A DNA stretch of 64,000 nucleotides from a bacterium. GTDB lineage: Bacteria > Electryoneota > AABM5-125-24 > Hatepunaeales > Hatepunaeaceae. Where the stretch lies: NCBI GenBank assembly GCA_021734165.1, contig JAIPJL010000002.1, positions 1 through 64,000 on the forward strand. Reading direction: 5' to 3'. Positions 19,784 to 28,285 of this stretch are shown here, in pieces. The notes under the pieces were generated by a model. The model was not told where the DNA came from and searched no databases. It saw only the letters and a program-made list of their open reading frames with translations. Made by a program: the position numbers and the translations under genes. How positions within the stretch are numbered: position 1 is the first letter of the stretch; each line of letters starts with the position of its first letter.

Positions 19784-20566
19784 ATGAAGATGATTCATTT
19801 TATATTGATTGGTTGTCTATTACCTCTGGCTCTTTTCGCAGACTCAAAAGATAGCGTTAATATTACAGATAAAGCCTGGGAAGCCTACCTGAGAGGAGAT
19901 TTTGCGTCTGTAGAACAACTTGTAATGGATGCAGTTTTAGATAACAGAGTCAGTTCTGAACAGTTAGCAAGATTGTACTTAACTCTTGGTTGTGCGGATG
20001 CAATGCGAGGCAGGAGCGTTGCAGCGACAACATCGTTTGAGATGGCTTTAATTAACGATCCTACACTGGATCCGTCATCGCTTGAACTGCCACCGCCTGT
20101 CTGGAGCCTGTTCAAACCGGTTCGCGATAGAATGCCTCGTTATATTAATAATGAAAAAGAAATATTCATTACGGATTCAATAGAAATAACAAAACCTGTT
20201 TACCGAAAACGCTCTAACGTGTTGCGTTCTTTCGCTTTTCCTGGCTGGGGTCACCTTTCAGAGGATAGAAATAGCGGTTTGATTTACGCCGGATTAGAAA
20301 TTGTCTCTGTTACCGGACTTATAATTTCAGCAGTAAATATGACCAATGCCAGTAAAGATTATCACTCAGCTCGAGATGCAGTAGTTATTGCTGATAGATA
20401 TGATACTTACAACCTTTATTATCAGTTGACCTGGGGTTTCATTTGTTTGACCGCTGTGAATTATCTTGCTGCCCAGATTGATTTCTTCTCAACTCCACCA
20501 CCCATTGTTTTAAGCTATGATGAGGGACAGTCAAAGCTTAGGATAAGCTATTCTTTCAAACTGTGA
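19784..20566 (+). CDS. TPR-containing membrane protein, unknown function
   Basis: 260 aa. Signal peptide, a TPR-like helical part (about 28-105, 'LYLTLGCADAMRGRSVAATTSFEMAL'), then a membrane module starting 'RSFAFPGWGHLSEDRNSGLIYAGLE', which resembles the DUF5683-type domain common in FCB bacteria, with two hydrophobic helices. Co-transcribed with the kelch gene. Function unknown; the PGWGHL motif supports envelope location. Confidence 0.65.
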   Translation: MKMIHFILIGCLLPLALFADSKDSVNITDKAWEAYLRGDFASVEQLVMDAVLDNRVSSEQLARLYLTLGCADAMRGRSVAATTSFEMALINDPTLDPSSLELPPPVWSLFKPVRDRMPRYINNEKEIFITDSIEITKPVYRKRSNVLRSFAFPGWGHLSEDRNSGLIYAGLEIVSVTGLIISAVNMTNASKDYHSARDAVVIADRYDTYNLYYQLTWGFICLTAVNYLAAQIDFFSTPPPIVLSYDEGQSKLRISYSFKL

Positions 20567-20918
20567 ATCCTACGCACAGTCAGTGCGAATATTGGACGCA
20601 TATAAGTTTTAAAAACCAACGTTTTAACCTTTCTTATGGTTTAATCATTGATTTGTATAATTGTGCAATTCTACACAATTATAACATAATGTTGTAAACT
20701 TGTCTAAGTATGAGTTTTAGTGAAGATTGTAGTATTCTGAATAGATTATTATATCGTCTTTGTACGTATGAGTTTGACTTCATGTTGCATCTATTCAATT
20801 ACATTTGTAACTTTACTCGTAACATTTATACAAAGGTTAAAGAAATACTACTATATTTCAATCCATCAAAATGGGATTTGAAATATGAAAGTTGAACAAC
20901 TAAAATCAGGAAAATTAA
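20567..20918. other. 352-bp AT-rich intergenic region with palindromes
   Basis: Starts with a small hairpin CGCAC-agtca-GTGCG just after the stop codon, then a 28-bp palindrome (listed separately) and AT-rich sequence. The 61-codon ORF at 20710-20895 has no SD and biased composition, so I do not call it. An FmdB-type gene follows. Confidence 0.5.
20656..20683. promoter_or_regulatory. 28-bp palindrome, possible operator
   Basis: Perfect 10-bp inverted repeat TATAATTGTG / CACAATTATA separated by 8 nt. The half-sites resemble a dimeric repressor operator and each contains a -10-like TATAAT. It lies 236 nt before the fmdB-like gene. Role inferred only from symmetry. Confidence 0.45.
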
Positions 20919-21140
20919 ATGCCGATATATGAGTTTATATGCAGCAAGTGCAATGCTGAATTCGATAAACTAACATCTTTTGACTGGAAATCCGCAGGCG
21001 TAAGTTGTCCTAAATGCGGATCCGCTGAATTAACCCGTGTTGTATCTCGTGTTGGAGTTAAAAGCGGAGGTAAGATGCTTAGCTCAGACTCGGAAGCTTG
21101 CACCTCCTGCTCAAGTGGTACTTGTAGCACCTGTCATTAA
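20919..21140 (+). CDS. FmdB-family zinc-ribbon protein
   Basis: 73 aa. 'MPIYEFICSKCNAEFD' and 'VSCPKCGSAELTRVVSR' form the FmdB/CxxC zinc ribbon (putative regulatory protein family). The tail is rich in Ser and Cys ('CTSCSSGTCSTCH'), as is common in this family. Close upstream of hpt, which starts 16 nt after its stop. Confidence 0.85.
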   Translation: MPIYEFICSKCNAEFDKLTSFDWKSAGVSCPKCGSAELTRVVSRVGVKSGGKMLSSDSEACTSCSSGTCSTCH

Positions 21141-21156
21141 ATTCAAGCATAGACTA

Positions 21157-21717
21157 TTGTCTCAAAGTAAAAGTTTAGAAAGCGCCAGCTCAACAAGTCC
21201 ACTTTTCACAGAACTGCAAATACGTCATAGAACTGCCGAATTAGCGCAACAAATTGCTAACGACTATCGAGGTAAAGATGTTATAATTGCAATCGTGCTT
21301 AAGGGCGCTTTCATGTTTGCATCAGATTTGCTGCGCAGGTTGTTTGATGCAGGATTGACTCCGGGCGTTGATTTTTTACGCGCTCAGAGTTATCACAATA
21401 AAAGCGAATCCAGTGGAACCGTTGAAGTCAATTTTGATTTATCCTTAGACGTAAAGGGTAAATCATTACTTCTGGTTGACGATATTATTGATACGGGACT
21501 GACGCTTGCACATTTAGATAAACATATAAAAGCGAAGGGCGCTCTTGAAGTCAGGAGTTGTGTGCTTCTTGACAAACCTTCTAAACGAGTAGTTGAATAT
21601 AAACCTGATTATACCGGGTTTATAATTGAGAATCTATTTGTTGTTGGGTATGGACTTGATTATGCCGAGAGTTTTCGCTATCTGCCATATATTACAATCG
21701 TCGATGTATCTGATTGA
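21157..21717 (+). CDS. hpt: Hypoxanthine(-guanine) phosphoribosyltransferase
   Basis: About 186 aa. Purine salvage enzyme joining hypoxanthine or guanine to PRPP. PRPP-binding motif 'LLLVDDIIDTGLTL' and pyrophosphate loop 'LKGAFMFASDLLRRL' are intact, and the C-terminal 'YAESFRYLPYI' closes the fold. The track ORF begins inside fmdB at 21037; TTG 21157 gives the normal family length and avoids the overlap. SD is poor, suggesting coupling to fmdB. Confidence 0.92.
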   Translation: MSQSKSLESASSTSPLFTELQIRHRTAELAQQIANDYRGKDVIIAIVLKGAFMFASDLLRRLFDAGLTPGVDFLRAQSYHNKSESSGTVEVNFDLSLDVKGKSLLLVDDIIDTGLTLAHLDKHIKAKGALEVRSCVLLDKPSKRVVEYKPDYTGFIIENLFVVGYGLDYAESFRYLPYITIVDVSD

Positions 21718-21753
21718 AAAAAGTTTCAATTAGGCTTAATTTTTAAAGGTGCA

Positions 21754-22434
21754 ATGCCGAATAATATTATAGAAGCTCGCGGACTGGTTAAAACCTACAA
21801 TCATCACAGACGTATAGTGGAAGTGCTTCAGGGAGTTAATTTATCGCTCTCTGTTGGTGAAAGTGCAGCGATTACAGGACCTTCCGGTTCGGGTAAATCG
21901 ACCTTGTTATATCTGCTGGGATTACTCGAACCTTTAACGGATGGTACTCTTTTTTTTAATGGTGAAGATGTTAACTCATTAAGTGATCGTGATAGATCTC
22001 TTATTCGATTATCACGTATCGGTTTTATTTTCCAATTTCACCACCTCCTTCCTGAACTTACTTCACTCGAAAACGTCATGCTTCCCGGTCTTATTGCGGG
22101 AAAACAGATGAAAACATGCAAGGTTCGTGCAAATCAACTTCTTGATCAGGTTGGTCTCGGTAATCGTACTCAGCATAAACCGGGTGAATTATCCGGCGGA
22201 GAGCAGCAGCGTACGGCTTTTGCCAGAGCAATGATGAATTCACCGGATTTACTATTAGCGGATGAACCGACCGGTAATCTTGATAGTGAAGCTTCCACAA
22301 ATTTGCAGGATTTACTGAAGAAAACCTGTCAAAATCAGCAAACAGCGCTTCTAATTGTGACTCATAATGTCAAATTAGCGCACAGTGCTGAGCGTGTGTT
22401 TCAACTAACGAACGGGCTTCTCAGACCTGCATAA
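21754..22434 (+). CDS. lolD: Lipoprotein-releasing ABC transporter ATP-binding protein
   Basis: 226 aa. Walker A 'GPSGSGKST', signature 'LSGGEQQRTAFARAM', Walker B 'LLLADEPTGNLD' and H-loop 'VTHNV'. The 'IFQFHHLLPELTSLENVMLP' stretch is typical of LolD/MacB-class ATPases, which power release of lipoproteins from the inner membrane with LolC/E permeases (not in this window). Starts at ATG 21754. Confidence 0.88.
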   Translation: MPNNIIEARGLVKTYNHHRRIVEVLQGVNLSLSVGESAAITGPSGSGKSTLLYLLGLLEPLTDGTLFFNGEDVNSLSDRDRSLIRLSRIGFIFQFHHLLPELTSLENVMLPGLIAGKQMKTCKVRANQLLDQVGLGNRTQHKPGELSGGEQQRTAFARAMMNSPDLLLADEPTGNLDSEASTNLQDLLKKTCQNQQTALLIVTHNVKLAHSAERVFQLTNGLLRPA

Positions 22435-22442
22435 TTAGAATC

Positions 22443-22471
22443 TTGACTCAACATGATAAGTAGTGTATATT
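22443..22471 (+). promoter_or_regulatory. Predicted clpC promoter
   Basis: TTGACT (22443-22448), 17-nt spacer, TATATT (22466-22471), placing the transcript start about 70 nt before the clpC ATG. No CtsR- or HrcA-like operator noticed. Confidence 0.6.
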
Positions 22472-22550
22472 ATTATGATACATTTGATTTTTTTTGTTCC
22501 AAGCTAATCTAAACTTCTGCTTTAATGCAGACCATGATAGAAGGTGAAGT

Positions 22551-25034
22551 ATGACAAACAGACTTTCCTTCCGAGTACAACAGGTACTTCGTTATTCACG
22601 TGAAGAGGCTCTTCGTCTGGGACATGATACAATCGGCACCGAACACCTGCTGATGGGTATTATGAGACTTGGTGAGGGACTTGCGATTCGAATTATTTCC
22701 AATCTCGGCTGCGATCTCGATGATCTGCGTGAAACACTTGAAGAAACAGTTGGTCCAGCATCAACATCGGTTAAAATTGCTGATATTCCGTTTACAAAAA
22801 GGGCTGAACGCGTACTAAGGATGTCGTATCTCGAAGGCAAACAGTACAACAGTGAATTGATCGGCACCGAGCATTTATTGTTATCTTTAGCAAAGGATGA
22901 AGATGGTATTGCCAGTCAGGTATTAGCTGGGTTCAATATTCGATATGATAACGTTAAGAACGAGCTTGAAGGATTATTGAGGGAAGGTTTAAATGATCCT
23001 AAACGCAATAAAGTCGGCGCTGATGTTAGTAGTGAGAAAAAGAGCAAAACCGCTGTGCTTGATCATTACAGCCGCGATTTAACTGCCCTTGCACGAGAGA
23101 AAGAGTTAGATCCGGTCATTGGCAGAGACAAGGAGATCGAGAGAGTCGCTCAGATTTTATCGCGGAGGAAGAAAAATAATCCTGTTTTAATTGGTGATCC
23201 CGGAGTCGGAAAAACAGCGATTGTAGAAGGCTTAGCGTTAAGAATAGTACAACAGAAAGTTTCTCCAATACTTTTCAACAAACGCGTTGTTATGCTTGAT
23301 CTTGGTTCGCTTGTAGCAGGAACAAAATATCGTGGTCAGTTTGAAGAGCGCATCAAGGCAATTATTGCAGAACTTGCTAAGAATAAACAGGTTATAATTT
23401 TCCTTGATGAGATGCACACTATTGTAGGGGCTGGTTCAGCATCCGGTTCACTCGACGCTTCAAACATGTTCAAACCTGCTCTTGCGAGAGGCGAACTACA
23501 GTGTATTGGGGCGACTACTCTTAATGAATATCGTCAATATATCGAAAAAGACGGAGCGCTTGAACGTCGATTCCAGAAGGTGCTTATTGAAGCTCCCACA
23601 GTTGAAGAAACCGTTGATATATTAAATGGTCTTAAGGAACGTTACGAGCAGCACCACAGTGTTATTTATACTCCGGAGGCTATTACTACGGCTGTAACAC
23701 TTTCTGATCGTTACATAACTGATCGCTTTTTACCGGATAAAGCTCTTGATGTAATGGATGAAACAGGATCCAGAGCAAGATTACAGAATATTAAAATACC
23801 TGATGACTTGGTTGATCTGGAAAAAGAATCTGAAAGACTTTCATGTTCAAAAGAAACTCTCGTTAAAAACCAGGAATATGAAAAAGCGGCTAAGGTCAGA
23901 GATCAAAAACGCCGGCTTGATGAATTACTGAAAATTAAAAGAGATAATTGGGAAAGCTCTACACGGGAAAAACCAATCGAGCTTCATGCAGATCATGTTG
24001 CTGAAGTGGTAGCAATGATGACCGGTATTCCGGTAACGCGGGTCGTTGTATCTGAATCTGAGCGTTTGCTCAGAATAGAAGAAGAGATTTCCAAGAGCAT
24101 TATCGGTCAGGATGATGCAATAGTGGCAATAGCACGTTCTATCAGACGTAATCGCGCCGGTTTATATAAGCGAAATCGTCCAATTGGTTCATTTATATTT
24201 CTGGGACCATCCGGAGTAGGGAAGACTGAAACAGCTAAAATACTTGCTGAATTCCTGTTTGAAGACGCCAATGCCCTGATTAGAGTTGATATGTCTGAAT
24301 ATATGGAAAAATTCAACGTGTCACGTTTAATTGGAGCGCCTCCGGGATATGTTGGATATGATGAAGGCGGTCAATTATCAGAGCGAGTCCGGCGTAAACC
24401 TTATTCCATAGTACTTCTTGATGAAATAGAAAAAGCGCATCAGGATATTTTTAATGTTCTTTTACAGGTGCTTGACAACGGCTCATTAACGGATGGTACA
24501 GGTAGGATAGTTGATTTCAAGAATACCATTCTAATAATGACTTCAAATCTGGGTACTCGCGAAGCAAATAAATCTAAGAGTTTTGGCTTTTCAGATACAA
24601 GTGAAAGTACCGATCAGAATTACAAGAGAATGTCCGATAAGATGACGACTCTGATGAAGGAAGTATTTCCACCGGAGTTTATCAATCGAATTGATAATAC
24701 TGTTGTGTTTCATAGACTTTCACGAGATAATGCTTCTGATATTGCGGACATTTACATTAAGGAAGTTGAGGAGAGACTTGCCGAGCAGAATGTGATTCTG
24801 AACATAACTCCTGAAGTTAAAGAAGAGATACTCAATGAAGGTTTCAGTATTGAAACCGGAGCGCGCACATTAAGAAGAACCGTCGAAAGGATTATTGAGG
24901 ATAAACTCGCAGAAAGAATGCTTAAAGGCAAGATTAATTCAGGATCAAAAGTTACAGCATCAATGCTTAAGGATAAGGTTGTTTTTAACGTAGCAGATGC
25001 AGTAACCGTACAAGAAGAGATTGAAAAAATCTGA
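22551..25034 (+). CDS. clpC: ClpC-type AAA+ unfoldase of the Clp protease
   Basis: 827 aa. Two N-terminal Clp_N repeats (1-145), AAA1 with Walker A 'GDPGVGKT' and 'FLDEMHT', a UVR-type middle region ('[18 protein letters not shown]') that marks ClpC rather than ClpA, AAA2 with 'GPSGVGKTE' and '[14 protein letters not shown]', and a C-terminal D2-small domain. It unfolds substrates for ClpP. ClpP is not in the window. Ends at a strong terminator, just upstream of a proteasome-like Ntn-hydrolase gene. Confidence 0.95.
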   Translation: MTNRLSFRVQQVLRYSREEALRLGHDTIGTEHLLMGIMRLGEGLAIRIISNLGCDLDDLRETLEETVGPASTSVKIADIPFTKRAERVLRMSYLEGKQYNSELIGTEHLLLSLAKDEDGIASQVLAGFNIRYDNVKNELEGLLREGLNDPKRNKVGADVSSEKKSKTAVLDHYSRDLTALAREKELDPVIGRDKEIERVAQILSRRKKNNPVLIGDPGVGKTAIVEGLALRIVQQKVSPILFNKRVVMLDLGSLVAGTKYRGQFEERIKAIIAELAKNKQVIIFLDEMHTIVGAGSASGSLDASNMFKPALARGELQCIGATTLNEYRQYIEKDGALERRFQKVLIEAPTVEETVDILNGLKERYEQHHSVIYTPEAITTAVTLSDRYITDRFLPDKALDVMDETGSRARLQNIKIPDDLVDLEKESERLSCSKETLVKNQEYEKAAKVRDQKRRLDELLKIKRDNWESSTREKPIELHADHVAEVVAMMTGIPVTRVVVSESERLLRIEEEISKSIIGQDDAIVAIARSIRRNRAGLYKRNRPIGSFIFLGPSGVGKTETAKILAEFLFEDANALIRVDMSEYMEKFNVSRLIGAPPGYVGYDEGGQLSERVRRKPYSIVLLDEIEKAHQDIFNVLLQVLDNGSLTDGTGRIVDFKNTILIMTSNLGTREANKSKSFGFSDTSESTDQNYKRMSDKMTTLMKEVFPPEFINRIDNTVVFHRLSRDNASDIADIYIKEVEERLAEQNVILNITPEVKEEILNEGFSIETGARTLRRTVERIIEDKLAERMLKGKINSGSKVTASMLKDKVVFNVADAVTVQEEIEKI

Positions 25035-25065
25035 AGTTTGCTTTGATTTTATATTTGTTTAATTG

Positions 25066-25094
25066 AAAGGGATGGTCAAGAAACCATCCCTTTT
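25066..25094 (+). terminator. Rho-independent terminator of clpC
   Basis: Perfect 11-bp stem AAAGGGATGGT/ACCATCCCTTT with 6-nt loop, followed by T-rich DNA. It separates clpC from the next cassette. Confidence 0.85.
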
Positions 25095-25158
25095 CTACTT
25101 GATTTATATTTGTGTTATTATTAACTTAAATTAACAAACATTTATGGAGTTGTATTTT

Positions 25159-25950
25159 ATGAGTTTAACAATCTCATTACTAATCCCTGATGGAATTGTA
25201 TTAGCTGCTGACAGCCTTGCTGCTACAAAAAGCGGTTTTCAATTCATTGGAGATTTAGATGTAAAATGTCCAGAGTGCAATAAGGAATTTCCAATAGAAA
25301 ATCTCCAATTGCCACCTCTTCCTGTAACAAGCTCTACAATGATTGTTCAGAAAATGACATCTTTAATTACTGAAGACGAAAAACACTCTATTGGCATTGC
25401 AACATATGGGATTGGTATTTTAAATGAAATGACAATATACAATCATATCAGAATCCTTAACAAGAAAATACTGTTTAGAAGTATTACAGATGCTATTGAC
25501 AAGATTATTGAATATTTCTCCGGTCAATTAGAAAAACATTTTGGAGATCTAAGTAATCTACCCGATGATTTTTATCCAATTGGATTTCATATAGTTGGAT
25601 ATGAAGATGACAACCCAAGAACATTTTTAGTACATATAGGAAAAGAGGTGAGAACAGAAGTTATTGATAAGATTGGCTGCACTTATGGCGGGCAGGGCTT
25701 CTTGATTGAAAAAATTTGGGAATTACATAAACAAACACCACAACTTCAGATCATATACGAGAGTTTATCCCTACAGGATGCTATTGATCTTGCCGAGTAT
25801 CTAATAAATGCAACGGGTGATTTCTATCGTTTTTCTAACATGATACCTGAAGTAGGTGGTGATGTTGATGTTGCATTGGTTACGAAATACTCAGGCTTTA
25901 AGTGGATTAAATGTAAAACTTTAACAAAAGTAATTGAAGCGGATCGATAA
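25159..25950 (+). CDS. Proteasome/HslV-like Ntn-hydrolase with predicted Ser1 nucleophile and CPEC insert
   Basis: 263 aa from ATG 25159, preferred over ATG 25144 because GGAG lies 9 nt upstream of it. After Met removal the chain begins Ser-Leu-Thr. Asp falls exactly at position 17 in 'GIVLAAD', as in proteasome beta/HslV. A Lys in 'MIVQKMTSL' (about 64) can match Lys33 if an insert of about 31 residues, carrying 'VKCPECNKEF', is allowed. The C-terminal 'VGGDVDVALVT' also resembles proteasome-like subunits. Likely a self-compartmentalising or small oligomeric peptidase. It opens a tight operon with a 72-aa protein and a Doc toxin. Fold assignment is inferred from motifs; the active nucleophile is not proven. 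Confidence 0.7.
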   Translation: MSLTISLLIPDGIVLAADSLAATKSGFQFIGDLDVKCPECNKEFPIENLQLPPLPVTSSTMIVQKMTSLITEDEKHSIGIATYGIGILNEMTIYNHIRILNKKILFRSITDAIDKIIEYFSGQLEKHFGDLSNLPDDFYPIGFHIVGYEDDNPRTFLVHIGKEVRTEVIDKIGCTYGGQGFLIEKIWELHKQTPQLQIIYESLSLQDAIDLAEYLINATGDFYRFSNMIPEVGGDVDVALVTKYSGFKWIKCKTLTKVIEADR

Positions 25951-25960
25951 GGAGAAAGAA

Positions 25961-26179
25961 ATGGAATTAAAACAGAATAACACAAAATACAATCTCCATA
26001 TTCCTGAAGTGCAGATGAAGACTATCAGGATATTGCAGTCACGTCCAGTTTTGGAGTATTCTGGATCTGATTATACACTGGAAGGAAGAACCGGTAATAA
26101 TACGAATCAGCCTAAATCTCTAATAGATAAGATAATGGATCGTTACAAAGATACTTGGGAAACATTAGCAAAATTATGA
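25961..26179 (+). CDS. 72-aa protein linking Ntn-hydrolase and Doc genes, candidate antitoxin or adaptor
   Basis: ATG 25961 follows AAGGAG by 7 nt; the track start at 25934 overlaps the upstream gene. The N-terminal half is polar without a recognisable DNA-binding fold. The C-terminal 'LIDKIMDRYKDTWETLAKL' is an amphipathic helix like the toxin-wrapping tails of Phd-type antitoxins. Its stop overlaps the doc start (ATGA). Position immediately before doc is the usual antitoxin place; a substrate or adaptor for the Ntn-hydrolase is the alternative. Confidence 0.6.
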   Translation: MELKQNNTKYNLHIPEVQMKTIRILQSRPVLEYSGSDYTLEGRTGNNTNQPKSLIDKIMDRYKDTWETLAKL

Positions 26180-26583
26180 TCAAGTATCCCACGCGAGAGG
26201 TTATTATTGAATTAAATAGAAAAATGACCCTCAAACACGGGGGTCATTGCTCTTTTCATGACGATAATCTTCTTAATCTAAATTCCTTTGAATTCCTGTT
26301 AGATGCTCCTCGATCTGAGTATTTTGGAGAGGAGATGTATCCTGATATTTTTCAGAAAGCTGCTGTTTACTGCTACTTCATCATCAAGGATCATGTGTTT
26401 CACGACGGGAATAAGCGAACTGGAATAAGTGTTACAATATGGTTATTGGAAGAGAATAACTATAGGGCTCAACCTTCACTAACGAAAGATGTTTTAATTG
26501 AGTTAGCCATCTCAATTGCTAACAATAAACTGGAAATTCCTGACATTGTAGACACCCTTAAGCAGCATTTCAAGCAAGTCTGA
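26176..26583 (+). CDS. doc: Doc/Fic family (death-on-curing) toxin
   Basis: 135 aa from ATG 26176, overlapping the previous stop as ATGA. Core motif 'HVFHDGNKRTG' matches the Doc signature HxFx(D/N)GNKRT. Upstream 'GGHCSFHDDNLL' and 'MYPDIFQKAAVYCYFI' match the conserved Doc N-terminal segments. Doc of phage P1 phosphorylates EF-Tu and blocks translation; all motif residues are present, so the toxin looks intact. Last gene of the three-gene cassette, convergent with lpxB 6 nt away. Confidence 0.85.
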   Translation: MIKYPTREVIIELNRKMTLKHGGHCSFHDDNLLNLNSFEFLLDAPRSEYFGEEMYPDIFQKAAVYCYFIIKDHVFHDGNKRTGISVTIWLLEENNYRAQPSLTKDVLIELAISIANNKLEIPDIVDTLKQHFKQV

Positions 26584-26589
26584 CAAGTT

Positions 26590-27711
26590 CTAATCCATCA
26601 TTCCCAGTGCTAATTCAGCAACTCTGACCGTAGCGCCTCCTTCTCCAAGCGACTCTTTAACAGCTCTATAACCATTCTGAATTTCTGATTTCTTCTCAGA
26701 AGAGTGTAAAATTTGATTTAAAGAATTTACCAGATTTTGAGCTGTCAAATCGTGCTGGATAAGTTCCGGTACAATCTTCTTTCCTGCAGTAACATTCACT
26801 AATGCGATATTTTTCAGCTTGATCAGTCGTTTAGCAAGGATGTAATTTAAGGTGGACGTTCGATATACTACAACCTGAGGAATATTTAACAAAGCCGCTT
26901 CAAGCGTTGCTGTTCCGGAACATACTGCTGCAATTGACGCCTGTTTTAGTAATTGTTTGCTATCATTAAACAAAATAAGTCTCTCATGTTCTCTGACAAA
27001 TGTTTTATATAAACTGGATTTAATTTCAGGAGCGCAACCTATACCAACAGACAGATTAGTATCCTTGCTTAAAAGCATTTCAGCAGCCTTTATCATGATA
27101 GGTAAATGACGACGGATTTCCTGCTCACGGCTGCCAGGCAGCAATGCGAGTAAATTTGCTTTATCATTATTAACCTCTGTATCAGAAGAATACTTACTAA
27201 GCTCATCAATCAATGGATGACCCACAAATTCTACATCCACTCCACCCCTGCGGAAAATGTCCAACTCGAACGGGAAAACAACTGCCATTTTATCAATGAT
27301 GCGCTTAATAAGTTTTATCCTTCCCGCTCGCCATGCCCAGACCTGCGGAGCGATATAATGCAGTATTTTAGGTGGATTATTAAGTTTCTTAAGCGCTCCG
27401 GCAAGATTGAGATTGAAGCCAGGGTAATCAACAAGTATCACGAGACGAACATTGTGTGATTTGACAAATTTAAGTATTGATTTTTTCAGTTTAATGAGCT
27501 TAGGCAGCATCTGAATGATTCCACTGAAACCCATTACCGCTAATTCATCTATATCAGCGAGGAGATGAACTCCTTCATTGCTCATCTGAGGCCCACCTGT
27601 GCCTGTGAAGGTAAGATTAGGATTTAACTTTTTCATCTCGGCAACAACCGGCGCAGCATGGAGATCACCCGAAACTTCACCGGCAATGATCAATATTTCT
27701 TCAGTTTGCAT
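26590..27711 (-). CDS. lpxB: Lipid-A-disaccharide synthase
   Basis: 373 aa. GT19 family enzyme joining UDP-2,3-diacylglucosamine and lipid X in lipid A synthesis at the inner membrane. Signatures: N-terminal 'ILIIAGEVSGDLHAA', 'VLLVDYPGFNLNLA'-like segment, 'YIAPQVWAWRAGR', 'LALLPGSREQEIRRHLP' and 'CSGTATLEAAL'. Shows that the organism makes LPS. Heads toward the doc cassette; 4 nt after the methyltransferase gene. Confidence 0.95.
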   Translation of the reverse strand: MQTEEILIIAGEVSGDLHAAPVVAEMKKLNPNLTFTGTGGPQMSNEGVHLLADIDELAVMGFSGIIQMLPKLIKLKKSILKFVKSHNVRLVILVDYPGFNLNLAGALKKLNNPPKILHYIAPQVWAWRAGRIKLIKRIIDKMAVVFPFELDIFRRGGVDVEFVGHPLIDELSKYSSDTEVNNDKANLLALLPGSREQEIRRHLPIMIKAAEMLLSKDTNLSVGIGCAPEIKSSLYKTFVREHERLILFNDSKQLLKQASIAAVCSGTATLEAALLNIPQVVVYRTSTLNYILAKRLIKLKNIALVNVTAGKKIVPELIQHDLTAQNLVNSLNQILHSSEKKSEIQNGYRAVKESLGEGGATVRVAELALGMMD

Positions 27712-27715
27712 AATT

Positions 27716-28285
27716 CTAAAGGAAATATAACCGTAAGATTAATAATATCCAGACAAGAATCAGACTCTGTAATGAGCGTTTCTCAAGTTTCAGAGCTTCT
27801 GAGAAAGGTCTTCCGTTTTTAACTTCACCGTAGCGTTGGTGAAATCCCGGAAACAGGCGTGGTACATGTTTGCAGTATTCTTTGTATTCAGCGCTAAATA
27901 ATTCGTTTAACTTTAACTCCTCAAGTGATATTATTAACGCATATTGTATCGTGAAGAATAAAAAGGTAATAATTGGCAGCCATGGAAAAATTGCGCCGGA
28001 CCCCAAAGAAAAACCAGTGTAGATCATCATATTTGCAAGGTAAAGAGGATTGCGAATATAACCGTAAGGACCACTGGTAATCAGAGATGGAGCACCGACA
28101 TTACGTGTTCGTGTTGCGCCTCCTGCATGACTGTTTGACCATAAACGCAGCCATTCACCACATATTCCAAGTAATAATCCAACTGCAATATACACAGGAT
28201 TTAGCTCTGCATAAAGAATGGCTGCAATAAGAAATGGAATTGGAGTGTAGCTCCGGATTTTGAACACTATATTGGCAAACGACAA
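27716..28285 (-). CDS. Isoprenylcysteine/phospholipid methyltransferase-family membrane protein
   Basis: 189 aa with about four membrane helices. 'TSGPYGYIRNPLYLANMMI' is the conserved SAM-binding GPY.xRHPxY-type motif of the ICMT/PEMT superfamily, and 'FSAEYKEYCKHVPRLFPGF' is the usual C-terminal Glu/Arg segment. Substrate unknown. It sits between lpxB and a sugar oxidoreductase with no gaps, so a lipid or LPS substrate is likely. Confidence 0.75.
   Translation of the reverse strand: MSFANIVFKIRSYTPIPFLIAAILYAELNPVYIAVGLLLGICGEWLRLWSNSHAGGATRTRNVGAPSLITSGPYGYIRNPLYLANMMIYTGFSLGSGAIFPWLPIITFLFFTIQYALIISLEELKLNELFSAEYKEYCKHVPRLFPGFHQRYGEVKNGRPFSEALKLEKRSLQSLILVWILLILRLYFL

Noticed and set aside
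20710-20895. 61-codon ORF in the 20.6-20.9 kb gap
   Set aside because: No SD, biased composition from AT-rich DNA, no motif.
26056-26100. A 'YTLEG' segment in the 72-aa protein as a Fic-inhibitory motif (S/TxxxE[G/N])
   Set aside because: The Ser/Thr is not at the required distance from the Glu (Asp occupies it), and Doc-type toxins are normally controlled by a different helical tail.
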